From assembly GCA_028285585.1 (NCBI GenBank), contig JANQOU010000003.1, positions 166,557-230,556 on the forward strand: 64,000 bases of DNA, given 5' to 3'. Positions 32,283 to 40,570 of this stretch are shown here, in pieces. Source of the stretch: Acidimicrobiia bacterium (GTDB lineage Bacteria > Actinomycetota > Acidimicrobiia > Spongiisociales > ZC4RG35). The notes under the pieces are model-generated. The model made no database searches. It had not been told where the DNA came from and was given only the letters and a program-made list of their open reading frames with translations. Position 1 is the stretch's first letter. Each line of letters begins with the position of its first letter. Position numbers and translations under genes: made by a program.

Positions 32283-33692
32283 TTGCCAAGTCAAGAGTCT
32301 CGAGCGCATCCCTACATGGCGTCTTCTACGGTTTCAGCGAAGGCAGAGATGCTTGTCGAGATCGGGGTTCGAACTGTCGAGGAGTTGTTCGAACAGATCC
32401 CAGCTGACCATCGTATGTCGACGCAGCCGGAACTCCCTCCGGCGATGCCATCGGAGCTTGAGCTTCGGCGGCACCTACTCGACCTCGTCAGCAGAAATCA
32501 ACATGCTGAGGAGTACCTCAGCTTTCTTGGCGCAGGAACCTGGCAACACCATGTGCCTGCCATCGTTGATGAGGTATGGACCCGAACTGAGTTCTTGACC
32601 TCAGTATGGGGGACGCCTTCCTCAGACCATGGACGCAACCAGGCATGGTTTGAGTTTGCGAGCCAGCTTGGCGAACTGGTGGCCATGGATTTCGTTGGAT
32701 TGCCCGTATACAGCTGGGGCGCAGCGATCGGATACGCGGTAAGAATGGCTGGGCGTCTGACTGGGCGGAAGATGGTCCTCATTCCCGAGCTCGGTGACCC
32801 TGAGCGAATGGGTGTAGCGAGGACTTATGCCGGCCTTCCATCATCGGGTCGCCATCTCGAGTTCGTCGAAGTCCGGGCGGACCCGCCTACGGGCCGCCTC
32901 GACCTGGATGACTTGGGACGACTTCTTGGTGACGACGTTGCAGCCGTTTATGTTGAGAACCCTGGTTTTTTGGGGATCATCGAAGATCAGCTCGAGGAGG
33001 TAGGCCGGCTCACGCACCAGGTTGGAGCTGAGCTGATTGTAGGTGTCGACCCGACATCGTTGGGCGTCCTCGCGCCACCTGGCAGTTTGGGCGCTGACAT
33101 CGTCGTTGGCTCGACCCAGCCACTCGGTGTCCATATGAACGGTGGAGGCGGTGTCGGCGGATTCATCGCAACCCGTGATGAAGAACGTTACGCGCGGGAG
33201 TATCCAACGTTGCAGGTGAGTCTGACCGACACCATAGAACCGGGCGAGAGTGCGTTCTCTCTGATTCTGTTCGATCAGAGCTCTTATGGTGCGCGGGAAG
33301 AGGGGAACGATTGGACGGGCAACTCGGTCTACCTGTGGACTGTGGCAAACGCGGCCTACATGTCTGCTATGGGCCCGCAGGGGTTCGCTGAATTGGGTCA
33401 CTCGGTGATTCAGCGCAGTCACTACGCGTCGTCCCTCCTATCCCAGTTGGAAGGGGTTTCGGTCCGGTGGCCCACCGGCTTCTTCAAGGAGTTCGTGGTT
33501 GACTTCAACGAAACCGGACAGACCGTCGCGAACATCAATCATGCGCTACTTCGGCGCGGGATTCTTGGCTGTAAGGACCTTTCGACTCTGTTTCAGCATT
33601 TCGGTCAGTCGGCGATGTTTTGTGTCACTGAAGTCCACAGCAGCGGAGATATCGAGCGGCTAACTGAGGAACTCTCCGAGGTGCTCCGATGA
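32283..33692 (+). CDS. Divergent glycine dehydrogenase subunit 1-like protein (GcvPA family)
   Basis: N-terminal-half homologue of the PLP glycine decarboxylase (P protein), about 470 aa. The family start HPYMASSTVSAKAEMLVEIG and the block SFLGAGTWQHHVPAIVDEVW are clear. Elsewhere it departs from ordinary GcvPA: where the usual enzyme has a QGTLQ segment and a Y-D-G-A-[ST] motif, this one has DHGRNQAWFEFASQ and PVYSWGAAIG. A role on glycine is therefore doubtful. The TTG at 32283 after GGAG is preferred; the frame is open from another TTG at 32250. It overlaps the partner gene by 4 bases. No gcvH, gcvT or lpd gene is in the window. Confidence 0.8.
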   Translation: MPSQESRAHPYMASSTVSAKAEMLVEIGVRTVEELFEQIPADHRMSTQPELPPAMPSELELRRHLLDLVSRNQHAEEYLSFLGAGTWQHHVPAIVDEVWTRTEFLTSVWGTPSSDHGRNQAWFEFASQLGELVAMDFVGLPVYSWGAAIGYAVRMAGRLTGRKMVLIPELGDPERMGVARTYAGLPSSGRHLEFVEVRADPPTGRLDLDDLGRLLGDDVAAVYVENPGFLGIIEDQLEEVGRLTHQVGAELIVGVDPTSLGVLAPPGSLGADIVVGSTQPLGVHMNGGGGVGGFIATRDEERYAREYPTLQVSLTDTIEPGESAFSLILFDQSSYGAREEGNDWTGNSVYLWTVANAAYMSAMGPQGFAELGHSVIQRSHYASSLLSQLEGVSVRWPTGFFKEFVVDFNETGQTVANINHALLRRGILGCKDLSTLFQHFGQSAMFCVTEVHSSGDIERLTEELSEVLR

Positions 33693-35239
33693 ACTCCCAA
33701 TCTCGCCTTCGCCGGTACCACGCTGCGGTATGGGATGAGCCCATTGTCATGGAAATGGGAGCTGAGGGTCGTCGCGGCGTCGTCTTTCCCGAGTCGGAGC
33801 CAACGATTACGGCGAAGGTTGGGCGGGCACAGGACCTCATCCCCGAAGGTGCCTTGCGGGCGACACCTCCTGCACTTCCTGAACTGTCGGAGCACGACGC
33901 CCTTCGCCACTACCTGCATCTCTCGCAGCAAACCCTAGGGATGATGGGAATCAGCCTTTTCGGTACATGCACGATGAAGTACAACCCCCGGGTCAGTGAG
34001 GCCATATCCCGCATACCGTCCATTGCAGAGACACATCCGGACCAACCTGCTGAGACCCTCCAGGGGACGTTGGCCGTGGTCCACGGGCTTGACAAGATGT
34101 TAAGAGAACTCTCCGGAATGCGTCGCTTCACTTTCCAGCCGGGTGGTGGCGCTAACGCAGCGTTTCTGCACGCGGCCATCACCAGGCGTTACTTTGAGAA
34201 TCGCGGTGAGCTGGAGGACCGGACGGAGATCATCACCACCGCGCAAGCTCACCCATGCAATCCAGCGACGGCAGCTGCAGCCGGTTTCGACATCATCACC
34301 CTTCCTCTGGAAGACAAGGGCTATCCCTCCTTAGAGGCGCTCAAGGCGGCGGTATCAGATCGAACCGCAGCCCTGATGATCAACAATCCAGACGACATGG
34401 GCATCTACAACCCTGATATCAAGCGCTGGATCGAAACCGTGCACGAAGCGGGTGGGCTCTGTTTCTACGACCATGCGAACTTCAATGGAGTGATGGGAAG
34501 GATCCGTGCTGCCGAGCTCGGCTTCGATGCGTGCATGTTCATGCTTCACAAGACCTTCGGCGCGCCGAAGGCCGGCGGAGGCCCGGCAGTCGGAGCGTAC
34601 GGATGTACCGAGGAGCTGGCGCCCTACCTGCCAGGCCCAATGGTCGACGAAGTCGAAGGCGAGTTTGTACTGGCCGGTGGGGATTCGGCGGTGAAGGTCC
34701 GAGAGTACATCGGGAATGTACCCGTCATATTGAAAGCGTATGCATGGCTCAGGGCCATGGGGTCCGACGGGATTCGGGAGGCCGCCGACATTTCAATCAT
34801 CGCCAACAACTACATGGAGAAGCGCCTCCTCGCGATTCGGGGAGTGACCAAGGCATTTGATCATTTGAGTGCCTATCGGATGGAAATGACCCGATACAGC
34901 CTCGCTCAACTCACTGAAGACACTGGCGTCACGGCCGTGGACGTTCAAAACCGAATGGTCGACTATGGAGTCGATGCCTTCTGGCTGAGTCACGAGCCGT
35001 GGATCGTTCCAGAGCCATTCACCCCCGAGGCAGGTGAGATGTGGTCGCGCGAAGACTTGGATTACTGGATTGACGTATTGGCGCAGGTCGTGAGCGAGGC
35101 TTACGACGATGCGGACTACGTGAAGACCGCACCTCACAACCAGGTGGTCCACAGGGTTAGGGGAAGCAACCTGGATGACCCCGAGAGATGGGCAACTACG
35201 TGGCGAGCCCACCAACGTAAACGCGGTCTCGACCGGTGA
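33689..35239 (+). CDS. Divergent glycine dehydrogenase subunit 2-like protein (GcvPB family)
   Basis: PLP-bearing half of the two-subunit P protein, 516 aa. It retains FGTCTMKYNPR, QPGGGANAAFLHAA, and the Schiff-base Lys at about residue 288 (FMLHKTFGAPKAGGGPAVG). In ordinary GcvP this loop reads HKTFxxPHGGGGPG; here the histidine and first glycine are Lys-Ala. The HGTNPASA region reads AHPCNPATAA. These changes are near the active site, so a related decarboxylation or cleavage of another amino acid is plausible. It is coupled to the GcvPA-like gene by ATGA and followed 14 bases later by the flavoprotein gene. Confidence 0.82.
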   Translation: MNSQSRLRRYHAAVWDEPIVMEMGAEGRRGVVFPESEPTITAKVGRAQDLIPEGALRATPPALPELSEHDALRHYLHLSQQTLGMMGISLFGTCTMKYNPRVSEAISRIPSIAETHPDQPAETLQGTLAVVHGLDKMLRELSGMRRFTFQPGGGANAAFLHAAITRRYFENRGELEDRTEIITTAQAHPCNPATAAAAGFDIITLPLEDKGYPSLEALKAAVSDRTAALMINNPDDMGIYNPDIKRWIETVHEAGGLCFYDHANFNGVMGRIRAAELGFDACMFMLHKTFGAPKAGGGPAVGAYGCTEELAPYLPGPMVDEVEGEFVLAGGDSAVKVREYIGNVPVILKAYAWLRAMGSDGIREAADISIIANNYMEKRLLAIRGVTKAFDHLSAYRMEMTRYSLAQLTEDTGVTAVDVQNRMVDYGVDAFWLSHEPWIVPEPFTPEAGEMWSREDLDYWIDVLAQVVSEAYDDADYVKTAPHNQVVHRVRGSNLDDPERWATTWRAHQRKRGLDR

Positions 35240-35253
35240 ATCACCTGTAGAAG

Positions 35254-37011
35254 ATGCGACTCTCGATTCCAGGGGTGGGACAGCCTCGACGGAGCCTTTC
35301 GTTTCGTTTGGAAGGAGCAGCGGTCCAGGCGGTCGAAGGCGATACTCTTGCTTCTGCCCTCATCGATTCGGGCTTCTTGGGCTTCCGGCAATCGAACGCC
35401 GAGGACATGCGTGGTGTGTTCTGCGGGATGGGCGTGTGCAACGAGTGTGCGTTGACTGTAGACGGAGTTCCAGGACGACTCGGGTGCCTGACCAACGTCG
35501 AAGACGGCATGGATGTCACTCCTCAGCCTGTCCGGACCACTGGTGCCGAAGTTGAAGAGCTTCCCGAAGAAGAAGTGTTGTCGGATTTGTTGGTGATTGG
35601 GGCCGGCCCCGGAGGACTCACCGCCGCGAAACGCGCGGCCGAACTTGGAGCGGAGGTCGTGGTCATTGACGAGCGTCACAAGCTCGGTGGTCAGTTCTTC
35701 AAACAGCCAGCCGAGGATCGTGACATCGACCTGAACCAGATCGACCGTCAGTTCTCATTGGGGCGTAGCTTGATTGAGAAGGTCACGCAGCTGGGAGTCC
35801 GGACCATCCTCGGAGCGAGAGTTTGGGGAGCCTTTTCCGCCAACGAGCTCTACGCCTCTAGCGAAATAGGTCGCTACGTCCTGAGACCCCAACGCCTGAT
35901 CGTGTCCACCGGCGCCTTCGAACGGGGTCTGCCGGTTCCCGGATGGACTCTGCCGGGTGTTATGACAACAGGGGCGGCTCAGACCCTTATCCGGTCGCAA
36001 CAGGTTTCCCCGGGTAAACGCGTACTCGTGGCTGGCAACGGCCCACTGAATCTCCAGGTCGCATCAGAGCTAACAGATTCCGGGGTTGAGGTTGCCGCAC
36101 TGGTAGAGGTTGCGGACTTGCGGTGGCATCGAAATCTATGGACGGGGTTTCGGGCAGGATTGGTGGCACCGGGCCTTGTGGGCCGCGGCATCAAGTATCG
36201 AGCGAATCTGAGTGCTCGAGGTGTGCCGGTGCATGATCGGGCCATTTTGACTAAGTGCATCGGTGACGAGGCCGTGACGCGAGCCGTCGTCACGCCGCTT
36301 GGGCCCGACGGAAGCCTCAGACATGAGGGCGGGTTCGAGCTGGACGTCGATGCGGTATGCATGGGATACGGCTTTACGCCCTCAGTGGAGATCACGCGTT
36401 CGCTCGGCTGTCGCCACAGGGTCGACCCAACATGGGGAACCCTTGAGGTAGTGGCCGACGACAACGGCCGGACCACAGTACCCGGCGTGTGGGTCATCGG
36501 CGATGCGAGGGCCGTCAACGGGGCTCACGTTGCTATGAGTCAGGCGGTACTCGCCGTGGACGACGCTTTGGCGGGGTTGGGGGGTCCTGCGGGTCGCCGT
36601 CGGAGGACGAGATCGAGGCTCGCCCGACACAAGAGCTTTCAGGAGCTGGTCTGGGGCATGTACTCGGGAAGGCTCTTCACTCACGAACTTGCTGACGAGA
36701 CCACCATCATCTGCCGGTGTGAGTCCATATCACTGGCAGAGATCGTTAGTGCGGTTGATGACGGGGCTCACATGAGCGGTGCGGTTAAGCGCTTGTCACG
36801 AGCCGGTATGGGGAAGTGCCAAGGGCGATACTGCGAACCTGTGATCTCGCGCCTGGTTGCTCAAGCTGTTGGAGCGGAGATCAACGAACTCTCCGGATTT
36901 GCTCCGAGGCCACCTGCGAGGCCGGTGCCTATCAGGCACATAGCTCGATCCACCGTTGATGACGTGACTCAAGAGAGGAGAGAGGAAGTTGACCAGCGAA
37001 TTCAGAGGTAG
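35254..37011 (+). CDS. Fused 2Fe-2S / FAD / BFD oxidoreductase (Hcn- or opine-oxidase alpha-type)
   Basis: 585-residue amine/imino-acid dehydrogenase subunit in three parts: an N-terminal 2Fe-2S domain like HcnA/SoxD-type small subunits (FCGMGVCNECALTVDG), a two-dinucleotide FAD/NAD(P) domain (LLVIGAGPGGLTAAKRAAE at about residue 110, RVLVAGNGPLNLQVA at about 255), and a C-terminal BFD-like 2Fe-2S domain (IICRCESISLAEIV, GMGKCQGRYCEP). In hydrogen cyanide synthase, octopine oxidase and D-hydroxyproline dehydrogenase the first two parts are usually separate genes. The beta (DadA-like) subunit is probably the gene at 40.6-41.7 kb. It overlaps the next gene by 23 bases. Confidence 0.88.
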   Translation: MRLSIPGVGQPRRSLSFRLEGAAVQAVEGDTLASALIDSGFLGFRQSNAEDMRGVFCGMGVCNECALTVDGVPGRLGCLTNVEDGMDVTPQPVRTTGAEVEELPEEEVLSDLLVIGAGPGGLTAAKRAAELGAEVVVIDERHKLGGQFFKQPAEDRDIDLNQIDRQFSLGRSLIEKVTQLGVRTILGARVWGAFSANELYASSEIGRYVLRPQRLIVSTGAFERGLPVPGWTLPGVMTTGAAQTLIRSQQVSPGKRVLVAGNGPLNLQVASELTDSGVEVAALVEVADLRWHRNLWTGFRAGLVAPGLVGRGIKYRANLSARGVPVHDRAILTKCIGDEAVTRAVVTPLGPDGSLRHEGGFELDVDAVCMGYGFTPSVEITRSLGCRHRVDPTWGTLEVVADDNGRTTVPGVWVIGDARAVNGAHVAMSQAVLAVDDALAGLGGPAGRRRRTRSRLARHKSFQELVWGMYSGRLFTHELADETTIICRCESISLAEIVSAVDDGAHMSGAVKRLSRAGMGKCQGRYCEPVISRLVAQAVGAEINELSGFAPRPPARPVPIRHIARSTVDDVTQERREEVDQRIQR

Positions 37012-37927
37012 CTACACGGTTGCTGTAACGCCATTCAGCGAAGGTGGTGGGTCCGTGGACGTGCCCGCCCTCGAGCGGTTCATCGATTGGCAGTTGGAAG
37101 TAGGCGTCCCAGGCATTATCGCTCTCGGTACGACAGGGGAGTTTCCCTCGGTTGATGACCGGGAGAGGCAAGTGATAGTGCAGACGTATGTCAGCCACGT
37201 CGCCGGCCGGGTACCGGTCCTTGTCGGCACCATGAATGCGCATACACCTAGAGCCGTGAGATACAGCCAGGAGGCCCAGGATCTGGGGGCTGACGGCCTG
37301 ATGATCCTGCCCCCCTACTACTACACGCCGACCGATGACGAAATCGTTCGCTACTACGAAGCCATCGATGCAGTAGTGGACATCCCGGTCATGCTCTACA
37401 ACAACCCGGTTACCTCGAACGTCGACATGTCTGCGGAGTTGGTTGGCAGGTTGGCACGGGAGTTCGAGTCGGTTCAATACATCAAAGAGTCAAGTCAAGA
37501 TCTCGCCCGGGTGAGGGACGTGGTCGAAGCGGCCGACGGCCAGATCTCTGTGTATGCAGGTGAGCGCGTCGTCGACTCGTACCTACTGGGAGCGATCGGC
37601 TATGTGAACCCGTATGGAAATTACATCCCACGAGCGTCGAGTCGCATCTTCGACTACTTGGAAGCAGGCAGGGTGAGTGCGGCGCGCTCCGTCCAGTCGA
37701 TTATCGACGCTATCGACGGCATCATCGCTGAAGGTCACCCGACCTATGGCCATCAGTGCTATTCGAAAGCACTCGCGGCGGTGGCGGGGTATCCGGTTGG
37801 CGACGTGCGGCCACCTTTGACCACCTTCGATCAGCTCGGAGACGACGGCCAGCAAAGAGTTGAGCGGATTCGGATGTTGATGGCTCGATTGGATGCTTTG
37901 GTCGATAACTTCGACTCGGTGAGTTGA
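36989..37927 (+). CDS. Dihydrodipicolinate synthase / N-acetylneuraminate lyase family protein
   Basis: Class I aldolase or deaminase of the DHDPS superfamily, 312 aa. It has GTTGEFPSVDDRER (substrate carboxylate loop), LPPYYYTPTDDE, YNNPVTSNVD and the Schiff-base Lys in YIKESSQDLARV. In hydroxyproline catabolism a DHDPS-family deaminase acts after the Hcn-type dehydrogenase, which is a precedent for this pairing, but true DapA, KDG aldolases and others share these motifs. The TTG start follows a strong AGGAGAGAGGAAG ribosome site inside the end of the previous gene. The next gene starts immediately after its stop. Confidence 0.85.
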   Translation: MTSEFRGSYTVAVTPFSEGGGSVDVPALERFIDWQLEVGVPGIIALGTTGEFPSVDDRERQVIVQTYVSHVAGRVPVLVGTMNAHTPRAVRYSQEAQDLGADGLMILPPYYYTPTDDEIVRYYEAIDAVVDIPVMLYNNPVTSNVDMSAELVGRLAREFESVQYIKESSQDLARVRDVVEAADGQISVYAGERVVDSYLLGAIGYVNPYGNYIPRASSRIFDYLEAGRVSAARSVQSIIDAIDGIIAEGHPTYGHQCYSKALAAVAGYPVGDVRPPLTTFDQLGDDGQQRVERIRMLMARLDALVDNFDSVS

Positions 37928-38887
37928 GTGAGCAGGCCTGTTTCCGTAATCGGAGGCGGTGCTATCGGCGTTGGCTGGGCTGTCGCCTTTGTGGCGGCAG
38001 GGTTCGAAGTGCATCTTCATGAGGCCAACCCGGAGCGGCGGCAGATCCTGCCCGAACTCGTTGCGGCCAAGGTTGGTTGGTTAGCGGAGAGTGGTCTTGT
38101 ACAGAGAGTGGAGACTGCCGAGTTACTCACGCTCACGGATGAAATCGAACAGGCGACCACCGGTGCCGACATGGTGGTGGAGAGCGTGAGTGAGACCCGG
38201 GAAGCCAAAGTCGAACTGTTCAACCGCCTTGACCAGATCGTTCCTCAGACAGTCCCGATTGCAAGCTCTTCTTCTTCGCTTACGATCTCACAGATTGCGT
38301 CTCAGCTTGCTGGTCGTGAGCGCTGTCTGCTTCTGCATCCCGCCAACCCTCCCTATCTGATCCCGATTGTGGAAGTGGCTCCAGCCCCTTTCACTTCGCA
38401 ACAAGTCGTTGAGTTGGCGACGGGCCTTCTCCTCAGCGCAGGCATGGCGCCGATCGAGATCACGCGTGAGATCGAGGGGCTGGCTTTCAATCGGCTCCAA
38501 GGTGCTTTGCTGCGTGAGGCATACTGCCTAGTCCGAGACGGCGTCCTCGATCCGGCAGACGTGGATCGTTTGGTCGCCGATGGGCTCGGGCGCCGTTGGG
38601 CCGTCGTCGGTCCGTTTGCAACTGCGCACTTGAACACGGAAGGCGGCGTCGCTGCGCATGCTGGTCGGCTGGGCGAAGCGTATGCTCGAATGGGCACCGA
38701 TCGCGGGCAAAGCGACCCCTGGACGCCCGAGTTGGTAGCCAAAGTGGCAGAGGACCTTGACATGAGGCTCCCCCAAGCGGAGCGTGACCAACATATCTGG
38801 GAAAGGGACCGGGCTCTGTTGGCATTGGCCCGATTGTTCTCTGAAGTCGAACGGCCTGGTGAGGGCACAAGGAGCCACAGTCAGTGA
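37928..38887 (+). CDS. 3-hydroxyacyl-CoA dehydrogenase-family / lambda-crystallin-type dehydrogenase
   Basis: NAD-dependent dehydrogenase of the 3-hydroxyacyl-CoA superfamily, 319 aa. The N-terminal Rossmann motif is GGGAIGVGWAVAFVAAG. The catalytic histidine region LLHPANPPYLIPIVEV and the C-terminal GPFATAHLNTEGGVAAHAGR are characteristic of the lambda-crystallin/L-gulonate 3-dehydrogenase branch, which also includes carnitine dehydrogenase-like enzymes, rather than fatty-acid FadB. It likely oxidises a free 3-hydroxy acid. GTG start directly abutting the previous stop, so it is co-transcribed. Confidence 0.83.
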   Translation: MSRPVSVIGGGAIGVGWAVAFVAAGFEVHLHEANPERRQILPELVAAKVGWLAESGLVQRVETAELLTLTDEIEQATTGADMVVESVSETREAKVELFNRLDQIVPQTVPIASSSSSLTISQIASQLAGRERCLLLHPANPPYLIPIVEVAPAPFTSQQVVELATGLLLSAGMAPIEITREIEGLAFNRLQGALLREAYCLVRDGVLDPADVDRLVADGLGRRWAVVGPFATAHLNTEGGVAAHAGRLGEAYARMGTDRGQSDPWTPELVAKVAEDLDMRLPQAERDQHIWERDRALLALARLFSEVERPGEGTRSHSQ

Positions 38888-38939
38888 CTTCTAGTGGCCT
38901 TCTCCGTGTAAGTGGCAAAGCTCGGAGGGTGAGCGTATA

Positions 38940-38954
38940 GTGCGACTATTGCAC
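38940..38954. promoter_or_regulatory. Putative IclR-family operator upstream of the CoA-transferase genes
   Basis: GTGCGACTATTGCAC, a near-perfect palindrome of the GTNCG-N5-CGNAC type, overlaps a TATAGT at 38936-38941 that may be a -10 element and lies 22 bases before the alpha-subunit start. It closely resembles the site I recall for PcaR at a CoA-transferase promoter (GTTCGATAATCGCAC). Confidence 0.55.
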
Positions 38955-38976
38955 GAGCGTCCACTATTCGCATCAG

Positions 38977-39786
38977 TTGCCTGTTTTTTTACCCCTGAGA
39001 GACTCGATCCGAGAGTATGTAGCTGATGGTATGTCCATCGCTCTCGAGGGGTTCACTCATCTGATTCCCTTCGCGGCTGGACATGAGATCATTCGACAGG
39101 GGAAGCGGGATCTCACTCTGATCCGCATGACCCCCGACCTGATCTATGACCAGATGATCGGAGCTGGCTGTGCGAGACGTGTCGTCTTCTCATGGGGTGG
39201 GAACCCGGGTGTCGGTTCGTTACACCGATTTCGAGATGCGGTGGAGAACGGTTGGCCCCATCCCATTGAAGTCGAGGAACACACTCATGCCGGTATGGCC
39301 AATCGCTACGTCGCTGGCGCGTCTGGACTGCCGTTCGCTGTCATGCGGGGATATGAGGGCACCGACCTTGCCGCCAACACACGGGGCGTGGCACGTATCG
39401 CCTGTCCTTTCACTGGAGAGCCCGTCGCAGCCGTTTCGGCTCTAACGCCCGACGTTGGGGTGATACATGCGCAACGGGCAGATCGTCGAGGGAATGTCCA
39501 TCTCTGGGGTATAACCGGAGTTCAGCGCGAAGTGGTGCTGTCGTCTAAGAGTTCGATAGTCACGGTCGAAGAGATAGTCGACGAGTTGGACCTGGGTCTC
39601 GGAGGGCAGGTCATTCCAGCGATGGCTATCGACGCCATATCAGAGGTTCCTGGCGGGGCCCGGCCGTCGTACGCCCTTGGGTTCTACCACCGCGACAACC
39701 AGGCATACGTCGACTGGGATTCGATAGGTCGAGATCGCAAGAGCTTCGATCGCTGGTTGAACGAGTCTGTCATGACAGCAAAGTGA
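38977..39786 (+). CDS. CoA-transferase family I, alpha subunit
   Basis: Subunit A of a two-component class I CoA-transferase of the glutaconate / 3-oxoacid type, 269 aa. It has the DGMSIALEGFTHLIPF N-terminal motif and the GYEGTDLAA and VSALTPDVGVIHAQRADRRGN blocks. It transfers CoA from succinyl- or acetyl-CoA to an acid whose identity is unknown here. The TTG at 38977 is used because it is the only in-frame start that keeps the complete N-terminal strand; no good ribosome site is seen. The beta subunit follows after 15 bases. Confidence 0.85.
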   Translation: MPVFLPLRDSIREYVADGMSIALEGFTHLIPFAAGHEIIRQGKRDLTLIRMTPDLIYDQMIGAGCARRVVFSWGGNPGVGSLHRFRDAVENGWPHPIEVEEHTHAGMANRYVAGASGLPFAVMRGYEGTDLAANTRGVARIACPFTGEPVAAVSALTPDVGVIHAQRADRRGNVHLWGITGVQREVVLSSKSSIVTVEEIVDELDLGLGGQVIPAMAIDAISEVPGGARPSYALGFYHRDNQAYVDWDSIGRDRKSFDRWLNESVMTAK

Positions 39787-39801
39787 TCTTCGGTAGAGAC
39801 C

Positions 39802-40563
39802 ATGAGTGAGTCGTGGACGCCCGATGAGATGATGACGGTCGCAGCGGCGCGACGACTCGTTGATGGGATGTCTGTGTTCGTCGGAATCGGTCTGCCCAGC
39901 GTTGCGGCCAATCTGGCTCGTCGACTTCACGCTCCAGCCCTTACCCTCATCTACGAGTCAGGGCCTATAGGGTCGAAACCGACTCAACTCCCGCTCTCGA
40001 TCGGCGATGGCGAGTTGGCTTCGACCGCCGACGCTGTAGTCTCGATTCCAGAGATCTTCAACTATTGGCTTCAAGCAGGTCGCATTGACCTTGGTTACCT
40101 CGGCGCTGCTCAGATCGATCGCATGGCCAATCTGAACACAACAATGGTTGGTGACTCGTATGAGCGGCCGCGTGTCCGACTCCCGGGAGCGGGAGGCGCT
40201 CCCGAGATTGCGTCGTACTGTAAAGAGGTCACGGTGGTGATGAAGCACGCGAAACGCGCCTTTGTCGAGAAGGTCGATTTCGTCACAACGGTCGGATTTG
40301 GGAGTGGAAACGGTGACCGAGCTCGCTACGGCCTCACGGGCGCTGGTCCGACAACTGTCATCACGGACCTTGGGGTCCTTGAATCCGACGGGGAATCTGA
40401 GCTGGAGCTTTCGGCCATCCACCCCGGAGTCACGATCGAACAAATCCGGAACGTCACGCAATGGCCGCTCAAAACGAAGGCTGACCTTGATGAGAGCTTG
40501 CCTCCGACGGGTGAAGAGCTGTTGGCATTGCGAACTCTCACCCACGGGACGGCCCCTAGTTAG
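39802..40563 (+). CDS. CoA-transferase family I, beta subunit
   Basis: Partner of the preceding gene, 253 aa. The catalytic glutamate that forms the acyl-CoA thioester is present in TLIYESGPIG near residue 54, so it should be a true transferase and not the hydrolase-like IpdB group, which as I recall lacks it. Other family marks are VFVGIGLPSVAANLARR at the start and GGAPEIASYCKEV. ATG start. It lies within the CoA-transferase operon, with the FAD oxidase 7 bases downstream. Confidence 0.86.
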   Translation: MSESWTPDEMMTVAAARRLVDGMSVFVGIGLPSVAANLARRLHAPALTLIYESGPIGSKPTQLPLSIGDGELASTADAVVSIPEIFNYWLQAGRIDLGYLGAAQIDRMANLNTTMVGDSYERPRVRLPGAGGAPEIASYCKEVTVVMKHAKRAFVEKVDFVTTVGFGSGNGDRARYGLTGAGPTTVITDLGVLESDGESELELSAIHPGVTIEQIRNVTQWPLKTKADLDESLPPTGEELLALRTLTHGTAPS

Positions 40564-40570
40564 AAGGTAG

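Noticed and set aside
38977..40563. CoA-transferase pair as IpdAB (steroid ring hydrolase)
   Set aside because: The beta subunit retains the catalytic glutamate of true transferases and no steroid genes are nearby.
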